From assembly GCA_037447655.1 (NCBI GenBank), contig JBBHKE010003483.1, positions 108,205 to 172,204 of the forward strand: a stretch of 64,000 bases of DNA. Direction: 5' to 3'. Positions 42,654 to 53,192 of the stretch are shown here, one piece after another (positions within the stretch are counted from its first letter, which is position 1; every line of letters starts with the position of its first letter). The notes below the pieces were generated by a model. That model was not told the origin of the DNA and made no database searches. It worked only from the letters and a program-made list of their open reading frames with translations. The translations under genes and the position numbers were made by a program. The DNA is from Zygnema cylindricum (Eukaryota > Streptophyta > Zygnematophyceae > Zygnematales > Zygnemataceae).

Positions 42654-44560
42654 AGGGTGGCCTTCCATTAGCGAAAAAGTGGGGTTTTTTACTAAGGGAT
42701 ATACCGTTTCGTACAGGTCCGTACCATTTTTTTTTTCAAAGAAAACATCCCTACGGAAAAATCTCCAAGGTTGTAAGCGTAAAATCTGACCGTCGGATGC
42801 CATTACACTTTTTATCCGAGACGCCACATCGCCAACCTTACAGTTTGTGGCAACCGTGCACAGAGAGGACACCTTGCACAAACTGAACATGTAAAAATGA
42901 GCTGCGTGGAAAAGTAAAAAAATCTCGATGAGTGCACGCTTATGTGCGTACACGTGGCTTGGGTCATGTGTCTTCCGCCAAGGTGGCTGGGAATCCGCCA
43001 AAATTATCCCGCCACGCTCCCACCATCAAAGTTTGCCGCCGCCTTTTTGTCGTTGCGTTTTGAAATTTTGGATAGTACATTATACGTCTCGACCAGGGTG
43101 GCATTCCATCCTTCCATTAAAAACCATGTTCCATCGCGTAGAGTTTGTAAACCACGTGTTCTAAATTGAGTGGTCTCACGTAAGCTACGATCCGATATTC
43201 CAATATCCTTAAAGATTATTCACACTGACAAATTTAACTTCAAATCTTCATTTGCATTCTATGTAACTGCGTACCACGTCATAACACGACAAAACTTTGG
43301 TACTTTTTGCAGATGCCAATCTTCTACGCCAGCTCATTTTTTAGGGTTCTTGTTGTCAAACATGACGAAAGTCTATTTACAGAAATAGTGTGACCAAAGA
43401 ATGTTGCCACAAATAGTGTGGCAAACGAGCGTTTCGAGATTACTTTTTTATTTTTGGTTGCATTTTGAAAGGTACATATCATGTGCAAATTTTGTGAATT
43501 TCGTTGGTAATCCATCGGACACGTGGCTTAATCGTCCGAACGCGTGGCGATTTTTTTTTTTGTGTAACTGACAACCGGTTGTGAGTTAGGGTGTGTCCCC
43601 ATGTGCATAAGTAAGTGTTTTTTTCTGTCGTTTTGCCGTAAAACTTAGCGCCGTACTGCCTAAGTTGCAACCGTACGAAGGAATCGCAAATTTTTAGAGT
43701 ACAATTTGCGTCATCCTTGAACTTAGGATGTACGAAAATTTGTCGTCTTGTGCTTTTCGACCCACTTCTACGACAAAAAGCGTCATCTTTAAACCTTTGT
43801 TTAAAACACATGCGCGATGTGATTTAAAATTAGGGTTTTTTGATTGACAAATAGGAACATTTTTTCGCACGTGCCTTAAATTTCGAAAAAAAAAATTACG
43901 ATTTCCAAGGACAAAGAAAAGTACATAGTTCGCTATGTTTTTCCGTTTGCGTTATAATAAGACAAAAAGAAGTACACAGTTTGTCTGATTTTGTCCGTTT
44001 TCGTCCAGTACGGATTTTTTATTTGCAGGGGTCTTCAAATTCCGATGCCATTTCACCTCGAGCGGACTGGCGACGCGAAGGGCAAAGCACATCTTCTTCA
44101 ACCGTAAACCTGCTAGGTTGGAATGCGGTAGGTACGTATACAATGTCACGATAAGACATGCGACGTCACAAAGCAGTTCCAAAAAATAACGTGCGACCAC
44201 AGATTGTAGACGTTGACAACCGTCACAGATATTGCCGACGTATACAATAGTCACAAGCGTAAGTTGCGATTTCGTCCTTACAGACATAGGGACACTTGAA
44301 AACCGGGTCTGGCGGATCCGCGCTAAAATACAAAGTATGTTCGCTAAGTTACAAGTACATGGGGACAATCCCTTACACAAAAAAAATGAAGCGAATGCCT
44401 CGCGAATTAAGATCTGACGGTCATTGTCACCTCACAGACCTTCGGAGAGTATTGGCAAGATTCTCTGTAATGTTCTTCGCGTATAAGAACAAAATAAGCG
44501 TTACGGCCTGGTACGTATACGCGTGGATTTCTGTAGCTACCCCACTTTTCGTCTGATGGA
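42654..44560. mobile_element. Large relative of the GGGTGG TIR element
   Basis: GGGTGGCCTTCCATTAGCGAAAAAGTGGGG (in parts) at 42654 is the reverse of the right end of 13440-14141, and 42654-43080 matches 13690-14141 inverted. ACCCCACTTTTCGTCTGATGGAGAT near 44540 could be the opposite end. Between them 43560-44400 is a direct relative of 6310-7100. No transposase is recognised. Confidence 0.5.
43560..44400. repeat. Repeat shared with interior of 5762-7454
   Basis: Shared in order: CCCCATGT, TTTTTTCTGTCGTTTT, GCGTACTGCC-AAGTTGC-ACCGTA, AGTACAATTTGCGTCAT, TTGAACTTAGGATG, ACGAAAATTTGTC, and GTATACAAT(C/A)GTCACAA. Minus-strand translations of both copies share QIFVHPKFK and DANCTL, but frames are short and broken. 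Confidence 0.7.
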
Positions 44561-44946
44561 GATTTATCATAGTTCAAAAGTAGGTGAAAGTAGGCCCATA
44601 CAATATGCCTATTGTATGCAAAACATACAATATGACCTTAAGACCCATATTGTATTCGGACCTATTCAGACCAATTAAAACATTTGGAATTTTTTTTTAT
44701 TTACACCGTCAGATTTGGACGATCGGACGGTCGCCGATCAAAGTAGCGATCTAAGAAGATCACATGAAAAGCCCATAACACAACTTACGATAAAGGCGTC
44801 GACCAAAGGCATACCATAAAAACGCCTACTTTTGAANNNNNNNNNNTAAATCTACCAAACCTAAGCACAGACACGTACTTAACAAAGTGTACGCGGAGAA
44901 GCAGTTTAACCATACTAAGTCGGCTGCACAGTTTGCTATTTGTTGA
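44561..44946. other. Non-coding with assembly gap at 44837-44846
   Basis: 44590-44660 has short reiterations of ACAATATG/CCCATA (AGGCCCATACAATATGCC, AAACATACAATATGACC). Ten N lie at 44837-44846. No gene. Confidence 0.6.
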
Positions 44947-45340
44947 AAAACACTTCAAACGTGAGCTCTCACCAAAAAAATTGTGGAAACCGTCTTTACT
45001 TTGCGATGTTTTTCGTTTTTTTGTGATACGTTGAGGACTACCGAAATCAACGTCATCACCGAGGTCGTTTGCGAGTTCTCGAAGTTTGACCCTTGCGCTT
45101 TCAATTTCGGTTTTCGATACCCCAATTATTTCAAGCTTTTGTTTTTGTTGGGGATCTAAGAGAGCCGCGACAATATGATACTCATGAAAGCCCCACTTCG
45201 GTAGTGCAAACTTCACAAAAAGTTGTTTATCGTTTGACACGTCGGCTGAATCATACCAATTTGACGAAGAGGCGCATGTGAAACAATTCATGCACAGACA
45301 CGAATCCAAACCATCTAAATGTAATTGATCATTGGTCATT
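44947..45340 (-). pseudogene. hAT transposase fragment, frame open
   Basis: Matches 38300-38590 closely. Minus-strand frame reads YDSADVSNDKQLFVKFALPK, GFHEYHIVAALLDPQQKQKLEI, KTEIESARVKLRELANDLGDD and SQSKDGFHNFFGE. This is the middle of a hAT transposase between the core and the dimerisation region. The 38 kb copy has a stop in RELAND; this fragment does not, so it comes from a different, better preserved copy. Both borders are abrupt, and the rest of the gene is absent. Confidence 0.82.
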
Positions 45341-45360
45341 GATCATTGATCATTGGTAGT

Positions 45361-45657
45361 CATTGCAGCCGCCACCCGAAATGAGCTTTTTGGCGGCCTT
45401 TGGAGATAGCGTCACGCAATGCCACGTGGCGCCACATTATTGGATACCGGGGAAGATGGGAGGAGGAACCATGGCTCCTAATTTGACATGTGTCACCTTG
45501 AAGGACATGTCGTACAATTGCCGTACAATGAATATATCGGCCATTATACCTTTTTGTACAATACAGTGTTCCTATTGGAATAGGGTTTAGTAGTAGGTAG
45601 ACGTGAGTAGATTGACTAAGACTTAGTGAAATTTAGGTACCTCTCTCTAAGAGAGTG
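45361..45657 (+). repeat. Copia LTR fragment (family B-like), plus strand
   Basis: CGCCACCCGAAATGAGC, GCCACGTGGCGCCACATTATTGG, GGAGGA-CCATGGCTCC and TAGTAGGTAGACGTGAGTAG match the family B and E LTRs (57120-57400) in the same order. It stops at GAGAGTGC, where sequence of the opposite strand begins. Confidence 0.75.
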
Positions 45658-46013
45658 CAATTCTGTGTCCTCCATTGGATTACAGAATTCAAGAAGCCTC
45701 TAGGCGCCATCATCTGCCGCCTCTGCAGCACCAGATGCTACTGCAGAAAACCTTATTCCACCAAATCCTGGTGGAGTTCCCTGAGGTGGACATTTCACTT
45801 GCCCACTGACAATACCCCAATGTCGTTTTTCGCACAAAACCCTTGTCAGAAATGGCTTCCCAATAGATGAACCTAGATCCATTGAAGTTGGGCACCCTAG
45901 AAGGTGTGCCCATAACCTGCAATTCTGTGTCCTCCATTGGACTACAGAATTCAGGGAGCCTCTGGGCTAGTTAAAAACTACCTAGAGGCTTTCTGAATTC
46001 TGTAGTCCAATCG
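45658..46013 (-). pseudogene. Copia gag start and LTR end, family D, rearranged
   Basis: Minus strand 45937-45710 reads MEDTELQVMGTPSRVPNFNG, then SRFIYWEAISDKGF, the Gag N-terminus, starting in the LTR and crossing the PBS (45905-45917, complement of GGTTATGGGCACA). A 50 bp LTR end (GCAATTCTGTGTCCTCCATT) occurs on both sides (45657 and 45918) in the same orientation. 45936-46012 is a hairpin whose arms are the LTR end in opposite directions. Confidence 0.75.
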
Positions 46014-46960
46014 ACATCCATATAGCAGCATGGCATCCATATCGCAACATGGCGTTCTTATCGGTGCATGGCATTCCTATCATAACACGACATCCATATA
46101 GCATCATAGCGTTCTTATCGCTGCACTGCATCCATATCGTAGCATGGCATCCATATCGCATCATGGTGTTCTTATCGGTGCACGGCATCCATATCGTAGC
46201 ATGGCATCCATATCGGAGCATGGCGCTCATATCGGTGCAAGACATTCATATCGCAGCATGGCGTTCGAATCGGTTCACGGCATCCATGTTGTAGCATGAC
46301 ATCCATATCGCAGCATGCCATCTATATCGCAAAATGGAATTCATATCGGTGCATGCATTCATATCGATGAAAGACATTCTTGTCGTAGCATGGCATCTAT
46401 ATCGCAGCATGGAATCCATATCGCAGCATAGATTTCACATCGGTGCATGCATTCATATCATTGAACGTCATCGATATCGTAGCATGACATCCATATTGCA
46501 GCATGGCGTACTTATCCGTGCACGACATCCATATCGTAGCATGGTGTTCATATCGCAACATGGATATAATATCGTTATATGACATCCATATCAGAGCATG
46601 GGGTTCATATCAGTGCATGACATCCATATCGAAGCATGTCATGCATATCGCTGCATGGCATCCATATCGCAGCGTCATATCGCAGCGTGGCATCCATATT
46701 GCAACATGGTTTCTTATCGGTGCACGACATCCATATCATCTCATGGATTTCATATCGGTGCATGCATTCATATCAACAAACGACATTCATACTATAGAAT
46801 GGCATCCATATAGCATCATGGCGTGCTTATCGGTGCACGACATCTATATCGTAGCATGGCATCCATATCGCAGCATGGCGTTAATATCGGTGTACGACAT
46901 CCATATCGTAGCATGGCATCCATATCGCAGCATGCATTTGATATCGGTGCCTGCATTCAT
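46014..46960. repeat. 19 bp minisatellite with 57 bp higher-order unit
   Basis: About 50 monomers resembling GCATCCATATCGCAGCATG follow one another, mostly 19 bp, some 18. They group in threes: one like GCGTTCTTATCGGTGCACG, one like ACATCCATATCGTAGCATG and one like GCATCCATATCGCAGCATG, giving a 57 bp period. As 57 is divisible by three, all six frames stay open for long runs; the predicted peptides (HIVAWHPYRSM repeats) are a by-product and not evidence for genes. Confidence 0.93.
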
Positions 46961-47639
46961 TTTTGTTCTACAACCACCGTTGCAGGAGGAGAACCACCAG
47001 TAGTAGTGGAAGTAGACATTAAAACAGCAGAAACTATCAAAACACCTACTCAACTGCCAACTTTGATCCAACATAGAATACGACTCAAAAAGCTAATATG
47101 CCTCAAATTTTACAAACAGATACACAATACAATAAACTGACAATCCTTAAAATTGCAGCTCAAATGACCAAGTAAACCATAAGATATAATGTCTGGAAGG
47201 TTCCCAAAAGCTGCCTATAGAAAATCATATTCCCAAAACTGGATACTACAAAATTGGCTAAGTCCTAAGTTATACACTCACAGTGTGTAACTACTGGTCT
47301 ACACAAATTAGGGTAACTGTTACTGCGGTTATTACCTTGACTAATGACAAAGCATCCTACCTGTACGTTCTTGTACCGTTAGTACCTCAAAAACCCTAAT
47401 TACTATTTTCCAAAAACCTAATTAATGGAATACTATTTATTATTACACTAAACTACAAAACAATGTTTATTCATATAATTTCAGATATCGAACCGTACAC
47501 AAAACGTTCCAGATGCTTAGTCAGCGGTAGTCGCTAAAGTCCAACCGACCATGGTCGTGTAGTACAAAGCACCTGAGTGCTTCGTCACTTGTGGTCCCAC
47601 GTGAATCCCGCTTGTGGTCCCACGTGAATTACGCTTGTG
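46961..47639. other. Non-coding; 23 bp tandem duplication at the end
   Basis: Right after the minisatellite a plus frame reads TTVAGGEPPVVVEVDIKTAE for about 50 codons without recognisable motifs. 47591-47613 and 47614-47636 are a direct duplication of GTGGTCCCACGTGAAT-CGCTT, each with a CACGTG G-box, directly before the LTR. Confidence 0.6.
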
Positions 47640-48697
47640 TGAAACTCTGAGACCTCCATGAGTCCTCAGAGTGGACAGCTTCCTGGAAGCCTCTAGGATA
47701 ACCGTGACCCCTTTCTGTTTCAACAAAAATAACTGCCACCGTGACAGACAATAACTCTGACCAACTTCACGCCTGTGAAGGAAAGACTCCCTTGAGTCGA
47801 TAGCAAAAAGAATCTCTGAATTTGCTCCCCTGAGCAGCAAGTTATGGAGGGTCAAAGTTAACCTTTTGTATAGAAGCTCTCTGGGAGAGAGGGTCCTATC
47901 TCCTAATTTTTCTAAGTCTTATCTCTCTCACAGACTCTATCTACTGATGTACGGAACCAATCAGATTACAGTTCCGTATGCAAAAAGTACATCTACCGGT
48001 GTACTTTATGTACGTACATTGTACGACATGGCCTAAATGTCCACACGTGTCATATCCGGATTCGGTGCCGTAATATCCGGAGATACCACGATCCAACGTA
48101 ATTTCGCCACGTGTCATCCGATGTGGCGATAACTACAAACCGCCGAATTCTTCTTCCGCGATCTCGACGCTAATTCCGGCCGTCTGATTAAATTATCATT
48201 TGATCGTAGCCGTAATAAATATATGCACGGTATTTGTTTCGCTTACGAAATCAATGCGCGGTATTGATTTCTTATCCGTACCGCAATCCGTAATTTCACA
48301 CTACCAGTTCTATGTATCCCGTAAACAATTACAGTTAAATGAATTATCCTACGTTTTAATGTTCAATTAATTATCGAACCATACAGTATGTAACACTACT
48401 TCTAGACCTAACGGCTAAGGCTACCGGCTACTAATTGTCTGCCGGCCGGTAGGTACCAGGATCAAATCCTGTGGCCGACACATACCTTTTAGTAAATAAA
48501 CCCCTAACTAATATAAGTTTCCCGTAAACCTCTGGATAGCCTAGGTAGCAATGGCTCTAGCTCCCTCTCCAATTTCTCAGTGACTGCGACAAGTTTGAGA
48601 AGTTCGAGAGAGAAGTTAGAGGTAGACTGCCTCGACTTCTTTCTATATTTCTATTTAGACCTAGAAAATACTTAAAAAAAGACCATTAATTTCTACA
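47640..48697 (-). repeat. Family A LTR (solo or edge copy), 1058 bp
   Basis: Complete TG...CA ends on the minus strand. No polypurine tract or PBS adjoins it; on its right is a Gypsy fragment. It holds the hairpin row (GACTC and TGCTC stems intact), CACGTGTCAT motifs at 48041 and 48107, and the antisense tRNA-like module at 48412-48480. Confidence 0.92.
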
Positions 48698-49583
48698 GTC
48701 CACGACAACGAAAATGGAGTCATAGCCCTCCTTAGTCAACGGGAGAGCCACGATGAAATCCATAGAGATCGCCTCCCACGGAACAGATGGTATCAGGAGG
48801 GGTTGTAGCAGACCTTGGTGTCCCGATTCCGATTTTTTCCTATTACAGGAATCACACGTCTGGACGTACTCCGCAATATCGCCGAGTCATGTTCGGCCAG
48901 TAATACGCCTCAGCGACACGTGTGGTTGTTTTATCCCACCCAAAATGTTCACTAAGTGGCTCGTCGTGACTCATTTTATCACATGACGTAACTCCGGATT
49001 TGTCGGAACAAAAAGTCGTGTTGTTCGACTCGCTTTGTACCGCCACATACCATAAGCGGTTCGAATTAAGACCCTCCGTTTAATGAGTTCCTTCATTGTT
49101 TCGTCTTCATCGTAAGCGACCTTGATCCTACTTAGCCACTGCTTCTCCACTTGCACCGTACTAGTGACTCCGCTGAGTTTCGGATCCTGCGCTGCATCCG
49201 ACGCTGCCATGTTCGTCTTCACAGAGCTTACGTTGACATCCTGCGATGCCTGCGTTCGTTGCTCCGCCGCTGACGCAGCGACTCTCGGTCTTCTTGACAG
49301 GGCATCCGCCGGGTTCGTCTTGCCCGGCTTATACTCAATAGCGAGTTCCGGCCCGAAGGTTTGAAGAAACGTCATCCACCGTACTTGTTTCTTCGACAAC
49401 TTCGGCTCTCTTTACAGAACCTGTAGGGCGTGGTGATCCGTGATAACTGTGATTCGCTTCCCTTGAGCATAACATTTCCAAACCTCCAACGCATTGATGA
49501 TCGCAATTGTCTCTTTTTCATGGGTGCCCCAGTTAAGCTTCGCTGCCTTTAGTTTTCAACTGTCGTAGGCAATGGGTTGTAGG
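48698..49583 (-). pseudogene. Ty3/Gypsy pol fragment: RT-RNase H end and integrase
   Basis: Minus strand, from 49583 down: LQPIAYDS, KLKAAKLNWGTHEKETIAI and VITDHHALQVL (RNase H), KQVRWMTFLQTF ... IEYKPGKTNPADALSRRP (connection), then the integrase zinc domain HDEPLSEHFGWDKT ... YYWPNM and CDSC, and the start of the integrase core PWEAISMDFIVALPLTKEGY and DSIFVVVD. At least two in-frame stops occur (after AYDS and after HALQVL). The fragment is cut on both sides exactly at family A LTRs. Confidence 0.9.
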
Positions 49584-50626
49584 TGAAACTCTGAGACCTC
49601 GATAAGTCCTCAGAGTGGACAGGTTCCAAGAAGCCTCTAGGATAATCCTGACCCCTTTGTGTTTCAGCAAAAACAACTGCCACCCTGGCACACAAAAACC
49701 CTAACCACCTGCACCCCTGTGAAGGCAAGACTCCCCTGAGTCGATAGCAAAAAGAATCTCTGAATTTGCTCCCTTGAGTAGTAAGTTATGGAGGGTCAAA
49801 GTTGACCTTTTGTATAGAAGCTCTTTGGGAGAGAGGGTCCTATCTCCTAATTTTTCTAAGTCCTATCTCTCTCACAGACTCTATCTACTGATGTACGGAA
49901 CCAATCAGATTTCTCCTCCGTACACAAAAGTATAGTCGCCGGTGTACTTTATGTACGGAAATTGTACAACATGGCCTAAATGTCGACACATGTCATATCC
50001 AGATTCAGTGCCGTAATCTCCGGAGATACCACCATCCAATGTAATTTTGCCACGTGTTAATCGATGTGGCGATGCCCACAAACCGCCGAATTCTTCTTCC
50101 GAGATCTCGACGCAAATTCTGGCCGTCCGATTAAATTCATATTTGATCGTGGCCGTAATAAATACATGCGCGGTATTTGTTTCGCTTACAAAATCAATGC
50201 GCGGTATTGATTTCTTATCCGTACCGCAATTTACACTTTTACACTACCAGTTCTATGTATCCCGTAAACCATTATAGTTAGATGATTTATCCTACGTATT
50301 AATGTTTAAATAATTATCAAACTATATTGTACATAACACTACTTCAAGACTTAAGGTTATGGTTACCGACTACCGGCAGCTTGCCGTCCGGCAAATACCA
50401 GATTAAAATCTTGTGGCCGCCGCATATCTTTTTCCTTAATAAACCCCAAATATGTATTTCCCGTAAACCTCAGGATAGCTTAGGTAGCCATGGCTCTAAC
50501 TTTCTCTCCAATTTCTCAGTGATTGCGACAAGTTTGAGAGTTGGAGAGAGAAGTTAGAGGTAGACTGCCTCGGCTTCTTTCTTATTTTTGACCTACAAAA
50601 TACTTTAAAAACCATTAGTTTCTATA
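49584..50626 (-). repeat. Family A LTR, 1043 bp
   Basis: Complete on the minus strand from TATAGAAACTAATGG (start altered from TGTAGA) to CTCAGAGTTTCA. Left neighbour is the Gypsy fragment, right neighbour a truncated family B LTR. Hairpins and a diverged tRNA-like module (50345-50420) are present. Confidence 0.9.
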
Positions 50627-51203
50627 CGATATACTTATTGTACGGCCATGGTACGACATGGTCTACAAGGTGACATTTGCCAAATCGGGAGCCATGGTTC
50701 CTCCTTCCATCTTCTCCGGTGTCGAATAATGTGGCGCCACGTGGCACCGCGTGACGCTATCCCCAAATCCGCCGAAAGCTTATTGCGGGTGGTGGCTGTA
50801 ATGGTGGCCGTCCGATCAGTTGTATTTATACGGCTTCGATTCGCTTCCATGCATGAATTGATTAATGCGTGTTTTCGTTAGTCTGCTACGAATTAGTCCT
50901 TCGAATCAATAGGTAAATATGCGTGAAACCTTCCAAATGTATCGTTCGTTAGTGACTTAATGGATAAGATGCTAGTCTACATAGTAACCTACAGACCCCG
51001 GTTCAAATGCGGCCACGGTTCAAATCTGGCTAGTGGCATTATTTTGCTAAAACTAATAAGATACCTTCTAATTCATTCTGCCTCCTTCTTAATGATGCGG
51101 CAACCATTCTAACTAAAATATAGAAGTAAACTATTAATCACCTCTTTTCAACACTCTATTTATTTTTCCAATACATACCTAAAAAATACATAAATTTCAA
51201 CAT
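50627..51203 (-). repeat. 3' LTR of family B element, truncated
   Basis: Matches 53669-54288 of the complete family B LTR. Its U5 side is missing where the family A LTR begins. It contains the tRNA-like module (50945-51030: AATGGATAAGATGCTAG, GGTTCAAATGC, GGTTCAAATCTGG). Confidence 0.88.
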
Positions 51204-51231
51204 TCCCCTTATGTTCTAGTCTACTTTCTTT

Positions 51232-52458
51232 TCAACTCCCACTAAACACATTTTTTTTCTTTTTTTTTTTCTTTCTCTTCTTTCTTTTCTCCTCATAAAA
51301 CTTTAAGTGAATACCCTTGTATTTAAAGAAGTGTATTAGATGAACTGAAATAATAACTACATAACACATTTTATTTTGCATGTCATTTTTCATAAATCCG
51401 AGAAAATATTTTATCCACCTCATTTCTTTTCCATCCACACTAAATCCAATTTCCCTCTTGCAATTCAAACAGCCAGCCCTATCTCCAATCTGCAACAACC
51501 ACCCAGATGCTAACCCTTTTACTGGCACACCTTCATAAATGCCATCACTCCCATTAGTGATGTCAAATCCATTACCCCCCAAATTTTCCCAAAAAACAAG
51601 TGTCCCCACTAAGTTCCTCATAAGATCTACGTTTTCCATACTCATATTTTTATCCATGATACTCACCCCATTTTCTGAACTTTCCTCACTCTCTCCCATG
51701 GAATTCTTTCCGCTATCACTTTCTATTTTTATTCCCAATAAATATTTCTCCTCCCCTAAACCTTTCATTAAATATTCCTCTTCTCCCCTATCTTTTAAAA
51801 CCCCCTTTAGATTTACTTCTCCCCTTTCCTCAAAAGCCATTGAAGTCTCCCTTTCCGACCAGTTTTCTGTTTTCAAAATATCTATTAAACTATCCTCATT
51901 ATTTTTATTTTTCACTTTTTCAATTATAGATTCTAGATCTGACTTTCTATACTCCTTGACATCCACATCATGTCTAACTCCTTTAAGTAACTCCCTTCCC
52001 TTTACTTCCCTTGTACCTCCAAAAGCACATTGTTGCTTTCGTGGAATTTTTGTGTACTTTTCTCTCTTCTCCATTCTACCAATGTGGAGAAGCTCTAAGA
52101 TTTCTTTATCCTCTTTCTGCTCTTCCTTTTCTTCCTCCTCATCCATATTCCAACTTCTAAGTTCTTTCAAACAAGGGCATTCCTCCATATAATGACCCGG
52201 TTCCCTACAAAAGAAGCAAACACCCTTTTTCAAAGCTCCCCTTTCTTTTCCTCTCCCTCTCTTTCCACCGAAGTTCCGATAAGGTTTACATTTGTCTTTC
52301 TTCCTCTCATCACACTTCCGCTCGTCACCGCTGTTCCTCTCATCACGCTTCCGCCAGTCACCACCAACTGTAATTCCAGTCACCCTCTCAGTTCCCCTAC
52401 AAACTCGAAGGTGCTTTACCTCACTAGAATTATCCCCATGGTAATGCTCCAAGTCCAT
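51232..52458 (-). CDS. Gag-C/remnant-Pol fusion, 408 codons
   Basis: One uninterrupted frame on the minus strand. It opens in Gag, has a Lys/Arg/Glu-rich segment, the zinc knuckle CFFCREPGHYMEEC, and an acidic segment equal to that of family A (EEEEKEEQKEDKEI). IPRKQQCAFGG follows, where DSG protease should come next but does not. Shortened RT tail motifs come next (YLMKGLGEEKYLLGIKIES, LVGTLVFW) and then RNase H-like motifs with losses (DITNGSDGIYEGVP, GCLNCKREIGFSVDGKEMRW). All deletions keep the frame. The upstream part of gag is in another frame, so the true protein start is unsure. It may still be a fossil whose frame is open by chance. Confidence 0.6.
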   Translation of the reverse strand: MDLEHYHGDNSSEVKHLRVCRGTERVTGITVGGDWRKRDERNSGDERKCDERKKDKCKPYRNFGGKRGRGKERGALKKGVCFFCREPGHYMEECPCLKELRSWNMDEEEEKEEQKEDKEILELLHIGRMEKREKYTKIPRKQQCAFGGTREVKGRELLKGVRHDVDVKEYRKSDLESIIEKVKNKNNEDSLIDILKTENWSERETSMAFEERGEVNLKGVLKDRGEEEYLMKGLGEEKYLLGIKIESDSGKNSMGESEESSENGVSIMDKNMSMENVDLMRNLVGTLVFWENLGGNGFDITNGSDGIYEGVPVKGLASGWLLQIGDRAGCLNCKREIGFSVDGKEMRWIKYFLGFMKNDMQNKMCYVVIISVHLIHFFKYKGIHLKFYEEKRKKRKKKKKKKNVFSGS

Positions 52459-53192
52459 GAGGAGCCACCCATTGCCTGCATACGATTAATGATGTTTTCG
52501 TACTCATCTGGGAGTTTCAGGAGTAGTGTATAAATCTTTCTCTCCTCAGATTCTACATTTCTCGCACTAGCAAGCTCAACATATAACGCAGCAATAAAAT
52601 TGCAAAACTCTATCATGTTGCCGCCTTTATGCACATAGGCCTCTATTTCTTGTTTTTCTAACTGCTGCCTTTTTATAGTCTCACTCTTTTAAATCTGACT
52701 TAGTGTTTCCCAAATTTTTGAAGACTTAGTTAGATTTAAAAGAGTGATAGCTATAGACTTAGACACGTATCTAAGAATGAGATGTTTTGCTACACTGTTT
52801 TTGTATTCCCATATTTTCTTGTCTTTAGTTTTTGGTACAGTTACAACCCCCACAAGTAGAACCGTAGCCAAGAGCATATCTCCCCTCACCATAGGTGTCC
52901 GCTTATCCTTCTCCCCTATATCCCCATCCACGGAAAGGTTTTTCCTTTCACCTTTCGTTGCATCATAATTCCGATTGATATTCTGGGCAGCCTCAGATGG
53001 TTCTCCATAGTAAGCTCCTCCAAAGCCAGGTGGCGAACATCTCACTTGTCCCGAAAAAATTCCCATTAAGTGCTTCTCGAAAAGCAATCCCTCCATTGTA
53101 AATTCCCAATAAGTGAAGTCTGTTCCATCGAACATAGGCACCCTAGATGGTGGGCCCATAACCTGAAATTTTATGGGCTCCATTGCCCACAA
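52416..53192 (-). pseudogene. Gag N-terminal part of family B derivative
   Basis: Starting at ATG 53192 inside the 5' LTR it reads MWAMEPIKFQVMGPPSRV across the PBS, then FDGTDFTYWEFTMEGLLFEKH. A TAA at 52689-52691 interrupts (LSQI stop KSETIKRQQ), after which the same frame continues as EAYVHKGGNMIEFCNF ... LLLKLPDEYENIINRMQ to 52416. It overlaps the 408-codon frame by about 40 bases in a different frame. One stop and one shift separate Gag from its zinc knuckle. Confidence 0.85.
53151..53163 (-). other. Primer-binding site of family B element
   Basis: Minus strand GGTTATGGGCCCA directly after the LTR end, identical to the family A PBS at 27700-27712. Confidence 0.82.

Noticed and set aside
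46014-46960. Long open frames in several frames across the minisatellite
   Set aside because: The 57 bp period is a multiple of three, so one open unit keeps every frame open. The peptides are pure repeats of HIVAWHPYRSM type with no other gene signal.
46014-46960. CRISPR array
   Set aside because: Monomers are contiguous 19-mers with gradual variation and no unique spacers; the window is eukaryotic.
51539-52533. Plus-strand frames of 217 and 113 codons
   Set aside because: They are shadows of the Gag-remnant frame on the minus strand, rich in Ser/Leu/Pro as expected from the complement of a Lys/Glu-rich sequence.
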